A stretch of 64,000 bases of DNA from Stenotrophomonas rhizophila (GTDB lineage Bacteria > Pseudomonadota > Gammaproteobacteria > Xanthomonadales > Xanthomonadaceae), in contig NZ_CP007597.1 in the NCBI RefSeq assembly GCF_000661955.1, forward strand, positions 1,977,605 to 2,041,604, in the 5' to 3' direction. The position numbers and the translations under genes were made by a program. Shown here one piece after another: positions 55,078 through 64,000 of the stretch (positions are counted from its first letter, which is position 1; every line of letters begins with the position of its first letter). The notes below the pieces were generated by a model that saw nothing but the letters and a program-made list of their open reading frames with translations, was not told the origin of the DNA and ran no database searches.

Positions 55078-55431
55078 ATGGATTTCTACGGATTCAACCG
55101 CGCCAAGGCCATTGCCAACTGTGGCAGCCTCGAACTGGGCCTGGCCCGCGACACCAACAACGTGCGCGCCTGGAACCGCCTGCGCCCGGAGCACATCGTC
55201 GAGCTGCTGCACGGTGCCGCCGCCGATGCCCGCCAGGATGCCCGCAACCTGGCTGCACAGATCAGCCGTGGCGCCTGGCGCATCCAGACCCACGCACCCG
55301 CGCAGGGCAAGGCCAACCAGCTGGTCAGCAATGCCCGTGAAGTCTCGGTCACCGCTGGCGGCCGCGACTACCGCCTGCTGCTGAACGAAGGCGCCAAGCT
55401 GCAGCTGGAACGTATTACGCAGTCGGCCTGA
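55078..55431 (+). CDS. Small protein of unknown function between clpV and vgrG3
   Basis: 117 aa with a good ribosome site (AAAGGAG). No signal peptide or membrane segment. Helical N-terminal half (GSLELGLARDTNNVRAWNRL, HIVELLHGAAADARQDARNL) and a beta-like end (VSVTAGGRDYRLLLNEGAKL). Family not recognised. 26 bp after clpV, so co-transcribed with the apparatus; may be an accessory, regulator or loading factor. Confidence 0.75.
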   Translation: MDFYGFNRAKAIANCGSLELGLARDTNNVRAWNRLRPEHIVELLHGAAADARQDARNLAAQISRGAWRIQTHAPAQGKANQLVSNAREVSVTAGGRDYRLLLNEGAKLQLERITQSA

Positions 55432-55485
55432 TAGAGGCCTTCAGGTGCAGCCGCCGCACCCGCGGCGGATGCATCGGACAGCTCG

Positions 55486-55577
55486 CCGACGCGATGCGTC
55501 GGGGCCTGTCCTCCCGCTGGAAACGTGTGACATGTGACGTGTGCGACGCAATGCCCACCCGGGGTACAGCCCGGGTG
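55486..55577. other. Two hairpins before vgrG3
   Basis: CCGACGC-GAT-GCGTCGG (55486-55502) and CACCCGGG-GTACAG-CCCGGGTG (55556-55577) lie in the 230-bp gap 55432-55661. The second is followed by AAATATA on the plus strand, not a T run. They may partly stop transcription from the structural operon and separate spike expression from it. Confidence 0.55.
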
Positions 55578-55661
55578 AAATATACGGTGCTTGCGCTGAT
55601 CTATGCTGACGATGGATCGCTCCAGTCGAATTCACTGGGCTAATGAATGCGGGGATGCATC

Positions 55662-58403
55662 ATGGATTCCGTAACCAAGATACTCGCCGCGCTTGCGGCA
55701 CCGGGGCAGGCACAGCGCCTGCTGCAGCTGCGCACCTCGCTGGGGAGCGACGTGCTGGTGGCCGAGTCGCTCAATGGCGTCGAGCAGATCGACGGCATCG
55801 GCTTTGTGTTCGATGTGATCGCATTGTCGACCGATGCCAACCTGTCGCTGGACAATCTGCTTGGGCAGCCGGCATTGCTGCAGATGCAGGCCATCGGCAG
55901 CGCACGCCCGTTCCACGGCCGGATCACCGCCGCCGAACGGATTGGCAGCAACGGCGGCCTGGCGCGGTATCGCCTGCGCCTGCAGCCCTGGCTGGCCTTC
56001 CTGGGCCAGCGCGTGGACAGCTACGTATTTCATGACGCCAGCGTGGTCGACATCGTCGAGAACGTGTTCGCCGACTACAGTGGCCTGGTTCCGGCATGGC
56101 GCTGGGACCTCACCGACCGCAGCCTCTACGCGAAGCGCAGCCTGACCACGCAGTACCAGGAAACCGATCTGGCCTTCGTGCAGCGCCTGTTGGCCGAAGA
56201 GGGCATCTATTACTGGTTCGAGCATGCGGACGACCCGGGCAGCGAGTCGTTTGGCGCCCATACCCTGGTGCTGGCCGACAACCACCACGGTGCCAGGGAC
56301 CTGGGCACGGTGCGCTTCCACCGCGGCGATGTGACCGAGCGCGATGACAGCGTGCAGCAGTGGTCCACCGCACGCCGCTGGTGCACCACCAAGGTGTCGC
56401 GCCATACCTGGGATCACCGCACGCTGGAGCTGCGCCAGGCCAGCGCTGAAGCACAGACCGCACACGAGGCGACCGGCGAAGATGCCGACACCTGCGGCCC
56501 GTACGGCTGGCAGGACAACGCGCGTGGTGAGCGCCGCGCGCAGCAACACCTGGATGCGCTGCGCGTGCGCGCGCACACGATTGAAGGGCAGGGCAAGTGG
56601 CGGCAGCTGACGCCAGGCGCCCAGTTCCAGTTGGGCCAGCATCCGGGCGTGGATGCCGGCACCGCCTTCCTATGCCTGTCGGTGCAGCACCAGGCGCGCA
56701 ACAACTTCGAGGCCGATGTGTTTGATGCGCTGGAGCAGCAGTTGGGGCCGGCCGCGCAGGCGCCGCTCAGCCTGCCGGGCGCTTTGACGGGATTGTCCGT
56801 GGGCAACACCGCGCCGGACCTCACCACCACCTTCTACGACAACCGCTTCGTCGCCATTCCGGCCGACGTGGTGTACCGCCCGCAGACCGAAGACGGCCAC
56901 GGCACGCGTTTGCATCCGCGCCCGTCGATCACCGGCACGCTCAGCGCCATCGTGGTCAGCGACGGCGAGCCGCTGCAGTCCGATCGCGACCACCGCATCA
57001 AGGTGCAGTTCCCGTGGCAGCGCGGTGGTTCATCGAGCACCGGCTTGGCCCATCCTGGCGGCGACGACAACGCCCCGGCCAACGGCGGTGCCTGGACCTG
57101 GGTGCGGGTGATGACCCCCTGGGCCGGTGACAACTGGGGCGGCGTGGTGCTGCCCCGTCGTGGACAGGAAGTACTGGTGGCCTTCCTCGAAGGTGACATC
57201 GATCGACCGGTCGTGGTCGGCGCGGTCTACAACGGCCGCGGCCAGGCCGACGCGGCCCACAATCAGGTCGCCAGCGGCGGTGCCAACGCCACCGGCAATG
57301 CACCGGCGTGGTTCGACGGCAATGAACACCCTGCGGTTTACACGGGTTTCAAGAGTCAGGCGCTGGCCGACAGCCAGGGCGGGCAGGGCGGTTACCAGCA
57401 GATGCGCCTGGATGACACGCCCGGCCAGGGCCGCGCGCAGCTGTCCACCACCCAGCATTCAACTACGCTCACCCTGGGGCACCTGAAGGGTGGCGAAGAC
57501 AATGTGCGCGAGACCGAGCGCGGCTTCGGCGCGGAGCTTTCCACGCAGGCCTTCGGCTCGCTTCGCGCAGGGCAAGGGTTGCTGCTCAGCACCGAACCGG
57601 GCGAGCCGCAGCTGGCCGCCAACCAGGCGCTGACCCAGCTGCAGGAAAGTGCCGAACTGCTGCAGAGCCTGAACGAATCGGCAGTGAACCAGCAGGCGCA
57701 ACTGCCCGAAGAACCGACCACGCTGCAGGCCCACGACGCGCTGGAACAACTGCAGGAAAGCCTGCGTGCCACGCAGAGCGGCAGCGCGGCGGGCAGCATC
57801 AGCGGCGGCGATGGCGATGCCCCGGGCTGGGACAAGCCGGTCTTGATGGGCAGCGGCGTGGCTGGCGTGATGAGCCTGACCCCGGCCGACCAGGTCTGGG
57901 TGAGTGGCACGCACACCACGCTGGCCTCGGGCGTGGCGCTGAACTGGCTGAGCCAGGGCTCGATCACGATGGCAGTGGCCGGCGGGCTGGTGCTGTACAC
58001 CGCCGGTGCTGAGCCGAAACCGGAGAGTCCGAACCAGGAACGTGGGATCGCGTTGCACGCTGCGCAGGGCAAGGTTAGTGCGCGCGCACACAAGAACCAG
58101 GCAATCCTGGCGGCCAAGACCAACGTGAAGATCACCAGTACCCAGGCCGATGTGCAGTTGTCGGCGCCGAGCAAGCATTTGCTGGCGACGGCGGCCGGCG
58201 CTTACATCCGGATCGAGGGCGACAACATCGAGCTGGGCGCGCCCGGGAAGGTGGAGTTCAAGGGCACGCAGCGGGAGTGGACGGGGGCAAAGGCGTTGAA
58301 GCTTGCGGCGCCCACCTTGCCTTCCGGAAGCCACGGGCCGTGCCAGTTCCGCGTGAGAGCAGCCGAGCAGAGTGGTGCGGCTGTTGTGCCGCTGGGGAGC
58401 TGA
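55662..58403 (+). CDS. vgrG: VgrG3, T6SS spike protein with DUF2345
   Basis: 913 aa from ATG 55662 (GGGGA ribosome site; the ATG at 55647 is the alternative). Same domain order as VgrG1/2 (gp27-like, OB fold with IKVQFPWQRGGSSSTG and TPWAGDNWGGVVLPRRGQEV, DUF2345) but clearly a different lineage at protein level, and without a long extra C-terminal domain (it ends GAAVVPLGS). Three bases separate it from the adaptor gene. Confidence 0.95.
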   Translation: MDSVTKILAALAAPGQAQRLLQLRTSLGSDVLVAESLNGVEQIDGIGFVFDVIALSTDANLSLDNLLGQPALLQMQAIGSARPFHGRITAAERIGSNGGLARYRLRLQPWLAFLGQRVDSYVFHDASVVDIVENVFADYSGLVPAWRWDLTDRSLYAKRSLTTQYQETDLAFVQRLLAEEGIYYWFEHADDPGSESFGAHTLVLADNHHGARDLGTVRFHRGDVTERDDSVQQWSTARRWCTTKVSRHTWDHRTLELRQASAEAQTAHEATGEDADTCGPYGWQDNARGERRAQQHLDALRVRAHTIEGQGKWRQLTPGAQFQLGQHPGVDAGTAFLCLSVQHQARNNFEADVFDALEQQLGPAAQAPLSLPGALTGLSVGNTAPDLTTTFYDNRFVAIPADVVYRPQTEDGHGTRLHPRPSITGTLSAIVVSDGEPLQSDRDHRIKVQFPWQRGGSSSTGLAHPGGDDNAPANGGAWTWVRVMTPWAGDNWGGVVLPRRGQEVLVAFLEGDIDRPVVVGAVYNGRGQADAAHNQVASGGANATGNAPAWFDGNEHPAVYTGFKSQALADSQGGQGGYQQMRLDDTPGQGRAQLSTTQHSTTLTLGHLKGGEDNVRETERGFGAELSTQAFGSLRAGQGLLLSTEPGEPQLAANQALTQLQESAELLQSLNESAVNQQAQLPEEPTTLQAHDALEQLQESLRATQSGSAAGSISGGDGDAPGWDKPVLMGSGVAGVMSLTPADQVWVSGTHTTLASGVALNWLSQGSITMAVAGGLVLYTAGAEPKPESPNQERGIALHAAQGKVSARAHKNQAILAAKTNVKITSTQADVQLSAPSKHLLATAAGAYIRIEGDNIELGAPGKVEFKGTQREWTGAKALKLAAPTLPSGSHGPCQFRVRAAEQSGAAVVPLGS

Positions 58404-58406
58404 TGC

Positions 58407-59252
58407 ATGGAGTTCAGCCACCGCTTCTTCATGTCCCAGGACTTCGCGCTGATCAATCCGATGCAGATCGATGCCGACATCGTGGCGCTTTGGCCAAGTG
58501 AGCCGATTGTTCCGGATGCACTGAAGGGACAAGAAAAGCACATGCCGCGTCTGATCGCGTTGGCCGAGCTGGACGAGGATGATCGTCTGTATCGGTTGGA
58601 TCAGACCATGAACTATGGCAACGCGCGCAACAAAGCCCCCTTCTGCGGCTTGCTGCGGAGCCAGGCCTCGCCCAGTCGGGTAGCCAGGCATGTGGCGAGC
58701 GCGATGGTGCAGAAGATCGGCGGCGAAGCGATGTGGCTGCGTCTGCACGATCCGCGGGTGTGGCTCAACCTTCGCTGGATCCTGCGACCCCTCCAGGTCG
58801 ACGCCCTGCTGGGCCCAATCAGTCACTGGTCCTGGCCGGTGCCTGGCAGTGAGCGCTGGACGGCCAGTACAAGTGAGCGGGCGGCCGCGCAACGGCTTGA
58901 CCTGGATATCGAGCAGATGCGGGCGCTGTCCATGACGGGGTCGGTCAATCGCGTCTTCGCCAGGCTGGCGCGCGACGGCGCCCCGGTGCTGGACACCGAC
59001 GCATCAAGGAGGACTGCGTTCAACGAGATGATGAGGGCCCAGGCACTTGGCTTGAGCACCGATGAAGATGTGGAGTTCTTCGCCTTCCTCTCGCTTGTCA
59101 GGTCTCCCCAGGTGCATGACCAGCCTGTGGAGCGAAGGATGATCGATCTGGCTGTCGCGGGGGAGTGCGGGTACTTGTCGGCATGGATGGACGAGTACAG
59201 CCAATCAATGGAAGTGAATGCAGAGGAGCTGGACGAACGTGGCAACAACTGA
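58407..59252 (+). CDS. DUF4123 effector adaptor (Tap/Tec type)
   Basis: 281 aa. DUF4123 pattern: an N-terminal half with LYRLDQTMNYG, and the hallmark AMWLRLHDPRVWLNLRWILR followed by LQVDALLGPISHWSWPVPG. Adaptors of this family bind a specific effector and load it on the adjacent VgrG, and are encoded between the two, exactly as here. The C-terminal ~100 residues are helical and likely effector-contacting. Confidence 0.9.
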   Translation: MEFSHRFFMSQDFALINPMQIDADIVALWPSEPIVPDALKGQEKHMPRLIALAELDEDDRLYRLDQTMNYGNARNKAPFCGLLRSQASPSRVARHVASAMVQKIGGEAMWLRLHDPRVWLNLRWILRPLQVDALLGPISHWSWPVPGSERWTASTSERAAAQRLDLDIEQMRALSMTGSVNRVFARLARDGAPVLDTDASRRTAFNEMMRAQALGLSTDEDVEFFAFLSLVRSPQVHDQPVERRMIDLAVAGECGYLSAWMDEYSQSMEVNAEELDERGNN

Positions 59253-61965
59253 CACCAAACAGCCGGGTGGCCTTGGGGCCTGCGATCCGAGCAAGAAATG
59301 CCAGATGTGCGACCAACGCGGTCTGCCCATTCTTCCCTTGCGCTACTCACTTGCGCGTACCGATGTGCGGGCAGGATTCACCATGCCGCCGCTGGAAGGG
59401 AAGTTCGGAGCGGGCGTCAAGGACATCGTCCTGCCGGCTGCGCGTGCCCAGTACACCTTGCGACTGGCACGCCAAGGCTATCTTTACGTATTCAACGAGG
59501 CGCGGGGCGAATGGAAGGGGTACTTCGTCACGGAAGATGCCTACCTGCTTGAGTTTGATGTGCACGCCGATGCGCCGCCGATGGAGGAGTTCGCGCCCAC
59601 CTGTGCGCGCATGGCGACCTCGCAGCTGGCGCGCTTCGTCACCATCCCCGACCCTTCGAGGGCCGGCAAGGTTTGGTTTGGCTTCAGCGAGGCACCGTGG
59701 GCGCCCGAGGTGCTGAAGCGCAACCGGCTCTCCTCCGAGCGAAAGAAGCACATGCGCGCGGTCGATGTGAAAGCGTGGGTTGGCGGGGCGCGCCCCGATC
59801 ACACCGGTGAAGTGGGTGACGCCAAGCGTCTGGTGAGTGAGTTTGCGTTCGAAGAGCAGGTTGCAAAGCCTCGAGACCCGAGTCAGCCGACGTCGCAGAT
59901 GGTGCTGGATCCAAAAACCGGAAAGATGATCAAGCAGGTCAATCTTGAAGGCGTGACGGTCTCCAATAACCCGGCGTATGACTTCACCACCTTCGCCTTC
60001 CGCCGCTGCAAGCAGCAGGTCGCGGGCATGGAGGAATGGGTCAAGAAGGCGTCTCCGGAGGTACCGGCGATGATGCTGGCCCTGAACGATCCCGCCGGTC
60101 TTACCCAGGACGTGTCGGCCTTGATGCGGGAGTTGGTGAGGGACTTCGAAACCGGCAAGGATCGCAATTGGAAGTTGGCCGCGGCGACGGGCATCAAGGG
60201 CATCCGGAAGGCGATCGAAGATCAGGCGGCCGCTACCGAGCTGAGCGAGCGGCGCGCAACGGCGATCACGGGCAAGGCATCGGCAGAGCTCTACGCTGCC
60301 GGACTCATCAAGATGCCCGAGTCGTTGACCGCCGAACAGGACCGCAAGGCGCGCGTGTCAGCGTGGAACCGCTACAAGGATGACTACGACGAGTCGGCCG
60401 TGTCCAAGTTCGAAGCAGAGCTGGAGCGGGAAACCAAGGAATTCACCAGCAGCCAGCTGACGCCGTTGGCGATGTCGTTCGTTCGCTGGTATCAGTCCGA
60501 TGCACTTCGTGACTGGTTGTCGTCCAACCATCATGAAGGCCTCGAAGGCGGTGGCGGGGCATTCACCGTCATTGTCCAGCGCTGCGTGGAAGGCATCACC
60601 GGTCACGACCAGGTTGCTGCTGCGTTGTTGAAGGATCTCAACGGGCGTTTCGATGAAAAGCGCAATATCACCCTGCGTGCGCTGGTCCTGAACGACACCA
60701 CGATCGCCAAGTACCTGGAGCTTGCGGCCGGGCCGAGCCTCGAACTGGCCAACAACCCGGGCGCCTGGAGCAACGTGCTGAAGGCGTTCGCACACGTGGA
60801 CGACAGGAAGAAGAACAATCCGGCGGACATGCAGACCCGCACCGGTATTGTGGCCAACTTCATGCATGAGATCGCCGGGTCATTCATCACCGGGCTTTCA
60901 AAGGCAGGGCAGACCATCAAAGTTGGTGCGGCGAATATTGCGCTCAGCATTGCCATGAAGCACCGGATGATGGCCTTGATGGGCGCCGTATCGGGCCGGC
61001 AGATCACCCGGCTCCCTGTGAGGGCGTCCGAAGCCGAGCTTGCCCACTTCATCGTGGAGGCGCTGACGGCTGGGCAGTCTCCCGCCGAGAAGGCACGTGC
61101 CCGCCAGCAGGTGGATACGCATCTTCGTCAGCAGCTGACAGAACGATCCGGTGCGCGGACCGCCACCGGTGAGCGGAATGCGCGGGGTCGCAAGGTCTTC
61201 CAATGGGCGGTCTACTGGGACGATGAAACCATGCGTGCCCTGCGCGGGACGAATATCACGACCCTGGACCGGGCGCTGTTGAGCGAGGACCAGTTGCGGG
61301 CCGTGGTCAGAAGCCGCGCAGCCTCCTTTGCATCCGTCAACATCCGGGCAGACGTTGGCTTCGGTGTGGTGGGTCTGCTGCTGGATGGTTGGAACGCCGC
61401 GGATGCCTTCACCAAGCTTGATGACGAGAAGCAAGGTCCAGAGAATCGCCGCCGCATCAGCCTGGGATCGGCCCTGTTCGGGCTTGCGGGGACGAGCATT
61501 GAGTTGACCGCTATCGGATTGGAACGAACTGCGTATGGGCAGGTGGCGCGATCGGTGCGGATCGCGGCCGTCGAACTGAGGACGACATCGGCCGTCATCG
61601 GATGGATGGGCAAGCTTGTAGGAACCGTGGGGGCGTTCCTTGGCGCCGTCGTCGATGGTTGGAAGTTCTATGAAGCCGCCAAGAGTGGCGACATACCGAT
61701 GGCCATCCTGTTCGGCGCAACGGCTGTGGGCGGCGCTGTGGTTGCCGTGTGCGTGCTGTTCGGCTGGATGACCGCTGGCATAGGCTTCATCATCATGATT
61801 GTCCTGGCCATCATCGGGTTTGTTGGCGAGTGGCTGATCAACCTTATTCGCGATGATAAGATCGAAATCTGGATCAACAAGACACCCTTTGGTGCGCATG
61901 ATCATGGACGTTTCGAGTCACTTGAAGACCAGGAAGCAGCGTATGTCGCATTGCAAGCCAAGTAG
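59218..61965 (+). CDS. VasX-like T6SS effector, predicted pore-forming
   Basis: 915 aa from ATG 59218; a GTG at 59239 with GAGGAG upstream is an equally good start. N-terminal region resembles the VasX/MIX-type family: a Cys cluster CDPSKKCQMCDQRG, LPILPLRYSLART, YTLRLARQGYLYVFNEARGE, and GYFVTEDAYLLEFDV. The middle is long and helical. The C-terminal ~250 residues hold several hydrophobic segments (~708-730, ~745-765, ~790-815, ~825-880), ending with a hydrophilic tail, similar to colicin-type pore formers. Loaded via the DUF4123 adaptor onto VgrG3; followed by membrane proteins likely to give immunity. Confidence 0.86.
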   Translation: MQRSWTNVATTDTKQPGGLGACDPSKKCQMCDQRGLPILPLRYSLARTDVRAGFTMPPLEGKFGAGVKDIVLPAARAQYTLRLARQGYLYVFNEARGEWKGYFVTEDAYLLEFDVHADAPPMEEFAPTCARMATSQLARFVTIPDPSRAGKVWFGFSEAPWAPEVLKRNRLSSERKKHMRAVDVKAWVGGARPDHTGEVGDAKRLVSEFAFEEQVAKPRDPSQPTSQMVLDPKTGKMIKQVNLEGVTVSNNPAYDFTTFAFRRCKQQVAGMEEWVKKASPEVPAMMLALNDPAGLTQDVSALMRELVRDFETGKDRNWKLAAATGIKGIRKAIEDQAAATELSERRATAITGKASAELYAAGLIKMPESLTAEQDRKARVSAWNRYKDDYDESAVSKFEAELERETKEFTSSQLTPLAMSFVRWYQSDALRDWLSSNHHEGLEGGGGAFTVIVQRCVEGITGHDQVAAALLKDLNGRFDEKRNITLRALVLNDTTIAKYLELAAGPSLELANNPGAWSNVLKAFAHVDDRKKNNPADMQTRTGIVANFMHEIAGSFITGLSKAGQTIKVGAANIALSIAMKHRMMALMGAVSGRQITRLPVRASEAELAHFIVEALTAGQSPAEKARARQQVDTHLRQQLTERSGARTATGERNARGRKVFQWAVYWDDETMRALRGTNITTLDRALLSEDQLRAVVRSRAASFASVNIRADVGFGVVGLLLDGWNAADAFTKLDDEKQGPENRRRISLGSALFGLAGTSIELTAIGLERTAYGQVARSVRIAAVELRTTSAVIGWMGKLVGTVGAFLGAVVDGWKFYEAAKSGDIPMAILFGATAVGGAVVAVCVLFGWMTAGIGFIIMIVLAIIGFVGEWLINLIRDDKIEIWINKTPFGAHDHGRFESLEDQEAAYVALQAK

Positions 61966-61974
61966 GACCTCCCG

Positions 61975-62994
61975 ATGAGCAGTTTTACTGGCTGGCTGGT
62001 CAGCCCTTTCAAGCTGGGCCGTGAAGTTTCCGAGAAGGAAGCGCGCGCCAACCTGCGATCTCCCGGGATACCGCGTCCGAAGCCACTGAACAAAGGCGCC
62101 ATCCATCTCGATTCCACCTGCCTGGAGTATCTGGACCGGTACTTCCTGATGCGCGGCTGGGGGGTGCTTGGGGGTGGGTTTCTTGTTGTCTTCTGCGTGG
62201 TCCTTGGCGGCGCAGGCATTTACGGATTCCTGCAAAGCTCACAGGGACAGGTTGCGCCTGTGTTCTGGGCGCTGGTCATCATGGCCGTGATGTTTGGTGT
62301 GCCCGCGCTTGTGGCGCTGAAGGTGCTCGTGCTCAAGGATGCGTTTCGGTACACCCACTATCCTGTCCGCTTCAATCGAGCCAACCGTAAGGTCTATGTG
62401 TTCACCGGCGGGGCGCGGAAGTACCTTGAGGTGCCGTTCGACGATGCATTCTTCTTCATCAACGAAGATGGCGGTACCGGTGCCAACAACGTCCGCATTT
62501 ACGACCTGCGGATGCATGTCATCGAAAGTGGCAAGATTGTTCATACGGTGTCGATCGGATCCGATGGTGGCAGTAGCCCGGGGGTCGTCCTTGCGCATTG
62601 GGAAATGATTCGCCGCTTCATGGATGAAGGGATGGACGATCTGCCGTTCCCTCCGCTTGGCATCTTTGCGTCCTCGCGTGTTTCGTTGAAGAACGCGTTC
62701 ATCATTCCGTTTGCAGTGTTCAACGGCGCATTGCGCTGGATACTCGCGCCTTTCCTGTTTCCGATTGGTGTCGCCCGCTACATGGCGCTGGCAAGCAGTA
62801 AGCGCCCGGTGTGGCCAAGCTCGGTGGAAGCAGAATGCGCGCCAGCGCGTGGCAGCCGGGTTCTGCGCGAACCGCAGGTTTACGGCGACCTTCCGGGCGG
62901 CAGGAGTGGGGAGGCGGCGTTCATGCAGTACTGGAACGAAGCTGAGACGCAGGCAAGGGCGGAGGACCAGGGCCTGGCGTCGCTCTTCAGGTGA
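61975..62994 (+). CDS. DUF6708-like membrane protein, candidate immunity protein 1
   Basis: 339 aa. Two N-terminal membrane segments (~62-85 and ~95-118) and one near ~245-270. Conserved block DAFRYTHYPVRFNRANRKVY and LAHWEMIRRFMDEGMDDLPF is shared with the next gene and fits DUF6708. Starts 9 bp after the VasX-like effector. An inner-membrane protein after a pore-forming toxin is the expected immunity layout. Confidence 0.78.
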   Translation: MSSFTGWLVSPFKLGREVSEKEARANLRSPGIPRPKPLNKGAIHLDSTCLEYLDRYFLMRGWGVLGGGFLVVFCVVLGGAGIYGFLQSSQGQVAPVFWALVIMAVMFGVPALVALKVLVLKDAFRYTHYPVRFNRANRKVYVFTGGARKYLEVPFDDAFFFINEDGGTGANNVRIYDLRMHVIESGKIVHTVSIGSDGGSSPGVVLAHWEMIRRFMDEGMDDLPFPPLGIFASSRVSLKNAFIIPFAVFNGALRWILAPFLFPIGVARYMALASSKRPVWPSSVEAECAPARGSRVLREPQVYGDLPGGRSGEAAFMQYWNEAETQARAEDQGLASLFR

Positions 62995-63171
62995 GGCGTG
63001 GGTGACTGGACGCTGCCTGTCAGCGCGGTCCAGGCCCGATTGAACCCGGTGCGCGGCGCTGGGTGGCTCCGGTTTCTGCTGGTGTCACGCAGCGCAGTCG
63101 TACGCAACGCGGGCTGGACGACGTCCAACCCGGCAGCGCCTGGCGCAACGGCCGACTTCAAGGATGTGAGC

Positions 63172-64000
63172 ATGAGTGCATTTGCAGGCTGGTTGGCCCA
63201 GCGCTATCGGGTCAACAGACCCTTGTCGGACGCCGAGCGCAACGCAGATGTGCGCAATTTCGATGGCATGGTCAAGGATCCAATCGACCAGGGCATCATC
63301 GCGCTCAATCCCACGTTCATCGAATATGTAGACCGGCATTTCCACTATCGCGGCTGGGGGGCGATGTGGGGGCTGCTGGTCATTGCGCTTGCCGTTGCAT
63401 TCGCCGTTGCGATGGCAATGGCACCAACGGTGACGCCCCAGGGCTTTCCACGGCCGCTGACAACGGGCGAGCGTTTCGTGGTGGGCTGGATCGTCACACT
63501 GTCGTCCGGGTTGGCAGCCTTCAGCTACTGGATGCTGTTGGGCCGGGATGTCTTTCGGTATCAGTACTATCCCGTTCGGTTCAACCGCAAGTCGCGCAGG
63601 GTGCATGTCTTTACCGGTGGCCGCCGTGGCGCGCTCTCGGCACCGTGGGATGAGGTGCGTTTCATCATCGGAAGCGGCGCGCCGGTGGGCGCGGGCGACA
63701 GGGACGCAACCTACGATCTTCGCGGCCACCTGATGCAGGGCGATCAGGTGATTCACACCTTCGCCGTTGGCAGCGACAGTGGGGCCAATCCCGGGCCAAC
63801 GTTGGCGCACTGGGAGATGATTCGCCGCTACATGGACGGGGGCATGGAGGCGCTTCCATTTCCGCCGCTGCAACTCTACACATCGACCACGCCCAGCCTT
63901 CGGAATGCCATCATCATCCATGTGTCGTCTGCCGGCACGGGCCTGGGTCTGCTTGCTTTGCCCATTACGCTGCCGTGGGCCATGTTCAGGTATCTGTCGA
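63172..64000 (+). CDS. DUF6708-like membrane protein, candidate immunity protein 2 (cut by window end)
   Basis: At least 276 aa, open at base 64000. ATG 63172 (MSAFAGWLAQRYRVNRPLSD) has AAGGAT upstream. Paralog of the preceding gene: DVFRYQYYPVRFNRKSRRVH and LAHWEMIRRYMDGGMEALPF correspond block by block, with the same membrane layout. The 177-bp gap between the two shows no gene. Confidence 0.78.
   Translation, partial: MSAFAGWLAQRYRVNRPLSDAERNADVRNFDGMVKDPIDQGIIALNPTFIEYVDRHFHYRGWGAMWGLLVIALAVAFAVAMAMAPTVTPQGFPRPLTTGERFVVGWIVTLSSGLAAFSYWMLLGRDVFRYQYYPVRFNRKSRRVHVFTGGRRGALSAPWDEVRFIIGSGAPVGAGDRDATYDLRGHLMQGDQVIHTFAVGSDSGANPGPTLAHWEMIRRYMDGGMEALPFPPLQLYTSTTPSLRNAIIIHVSSAGTGLGLLALPITLPWAMFRYLS

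Noticed and set aside
1..64000. tRNA, rRNA, CRISPR arrays, phage or insertion sequences
   Set aside because: No cloverleaf, regular spacer array, integrase or transposase was seen on either strand.

Overview
The window is high-GC chromosomal DNA from a gammaproteobacterium of the Xanthomonadaceae, most likely a Stenotrophomonas. The evidence is an imuA-imuB-dnaE2 cassette preceded by a Xanthomonadales-type LexA box (TTAG-N6-TACTA), repeated GTAG-ended short hairpins of the SMAG type described in Stenotrophomonas maltophilia, and an alpha-amino acid ester hydrolase whose catalytic residues line up one position off the Xanthomonas citri enzyme. Species cannot be fixed from the sequence alone.

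Bases 1-28,800 are mostly ordinary chromosome. From left to right: the SOS mutagenesis cassette (minus strand, dnaE2 cut by the window edge); a sterol desaturase/fatty acid hydroxylase-family membrane protein; AraC regulator, MFS pump and divergent HxlR regulator; a secreted GH3 glycosidase with an unusual N-terminal domain; LysR regulator divergent from a DHA2-type pump and a small NTF2-like protein; the amino acid ester hydrolase; a secreted beta-repeat protein; an old-yellow-enzyme reductase divergent from an SDR; an MgtC-like membrane protein with a VOC protein; and a complete lactate operon lldP-lldR-lldD-dld with two visible LldR operators. An I78-type inhibitor lipoprotein and a DUF1543 protein close this part.

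Bases 28,800-64,000 are one large type VI secretion system (T6SS) island. A divergent promoter region near 45,180-45,410 separates two arms. The minus arm reads tssJ, tssK, tssL, then vgrG2 with an effector and a putative immunity gene, a broken gene, then vgrG1 with a periplasmic protein, a two-headed peptidoglycan hydrolase effector and two small envelope proteins. The plus arm reads a TPR lipoprotein, tssB, tssC, hcp, tssE, tssF, tssG, clpV, a small unknown protein, vgrG3, a DUF4123 adaptor, a VasX-like pore-forming effector and two tandem DUF6708-like membrane proteins, the last cut by the window end. TssA, TssM and any PAAR protein are not in the window.

The most interesting content is the cargo. 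vgrG1 and vgrG2 share an almost identical 2.4 kb core without indels but have unrelated C-terminal tails and different downstream cargo, so each looks like a tip with an exchangeable tail and toxin. The three cargo sets aim at three targets: cell wall (lysozyme-like plus amidase with LysM repeats), an unknown and probably cytoplasmic target (541-aa effector with an Imm71/72-like partner), and the inner membrane (VasX-like). A gene between vgrG1 and the vgrG2 cargo carries two in-frame stops and a probable frameshift and looks like a decaying orphan immunity or effector-associated gene.
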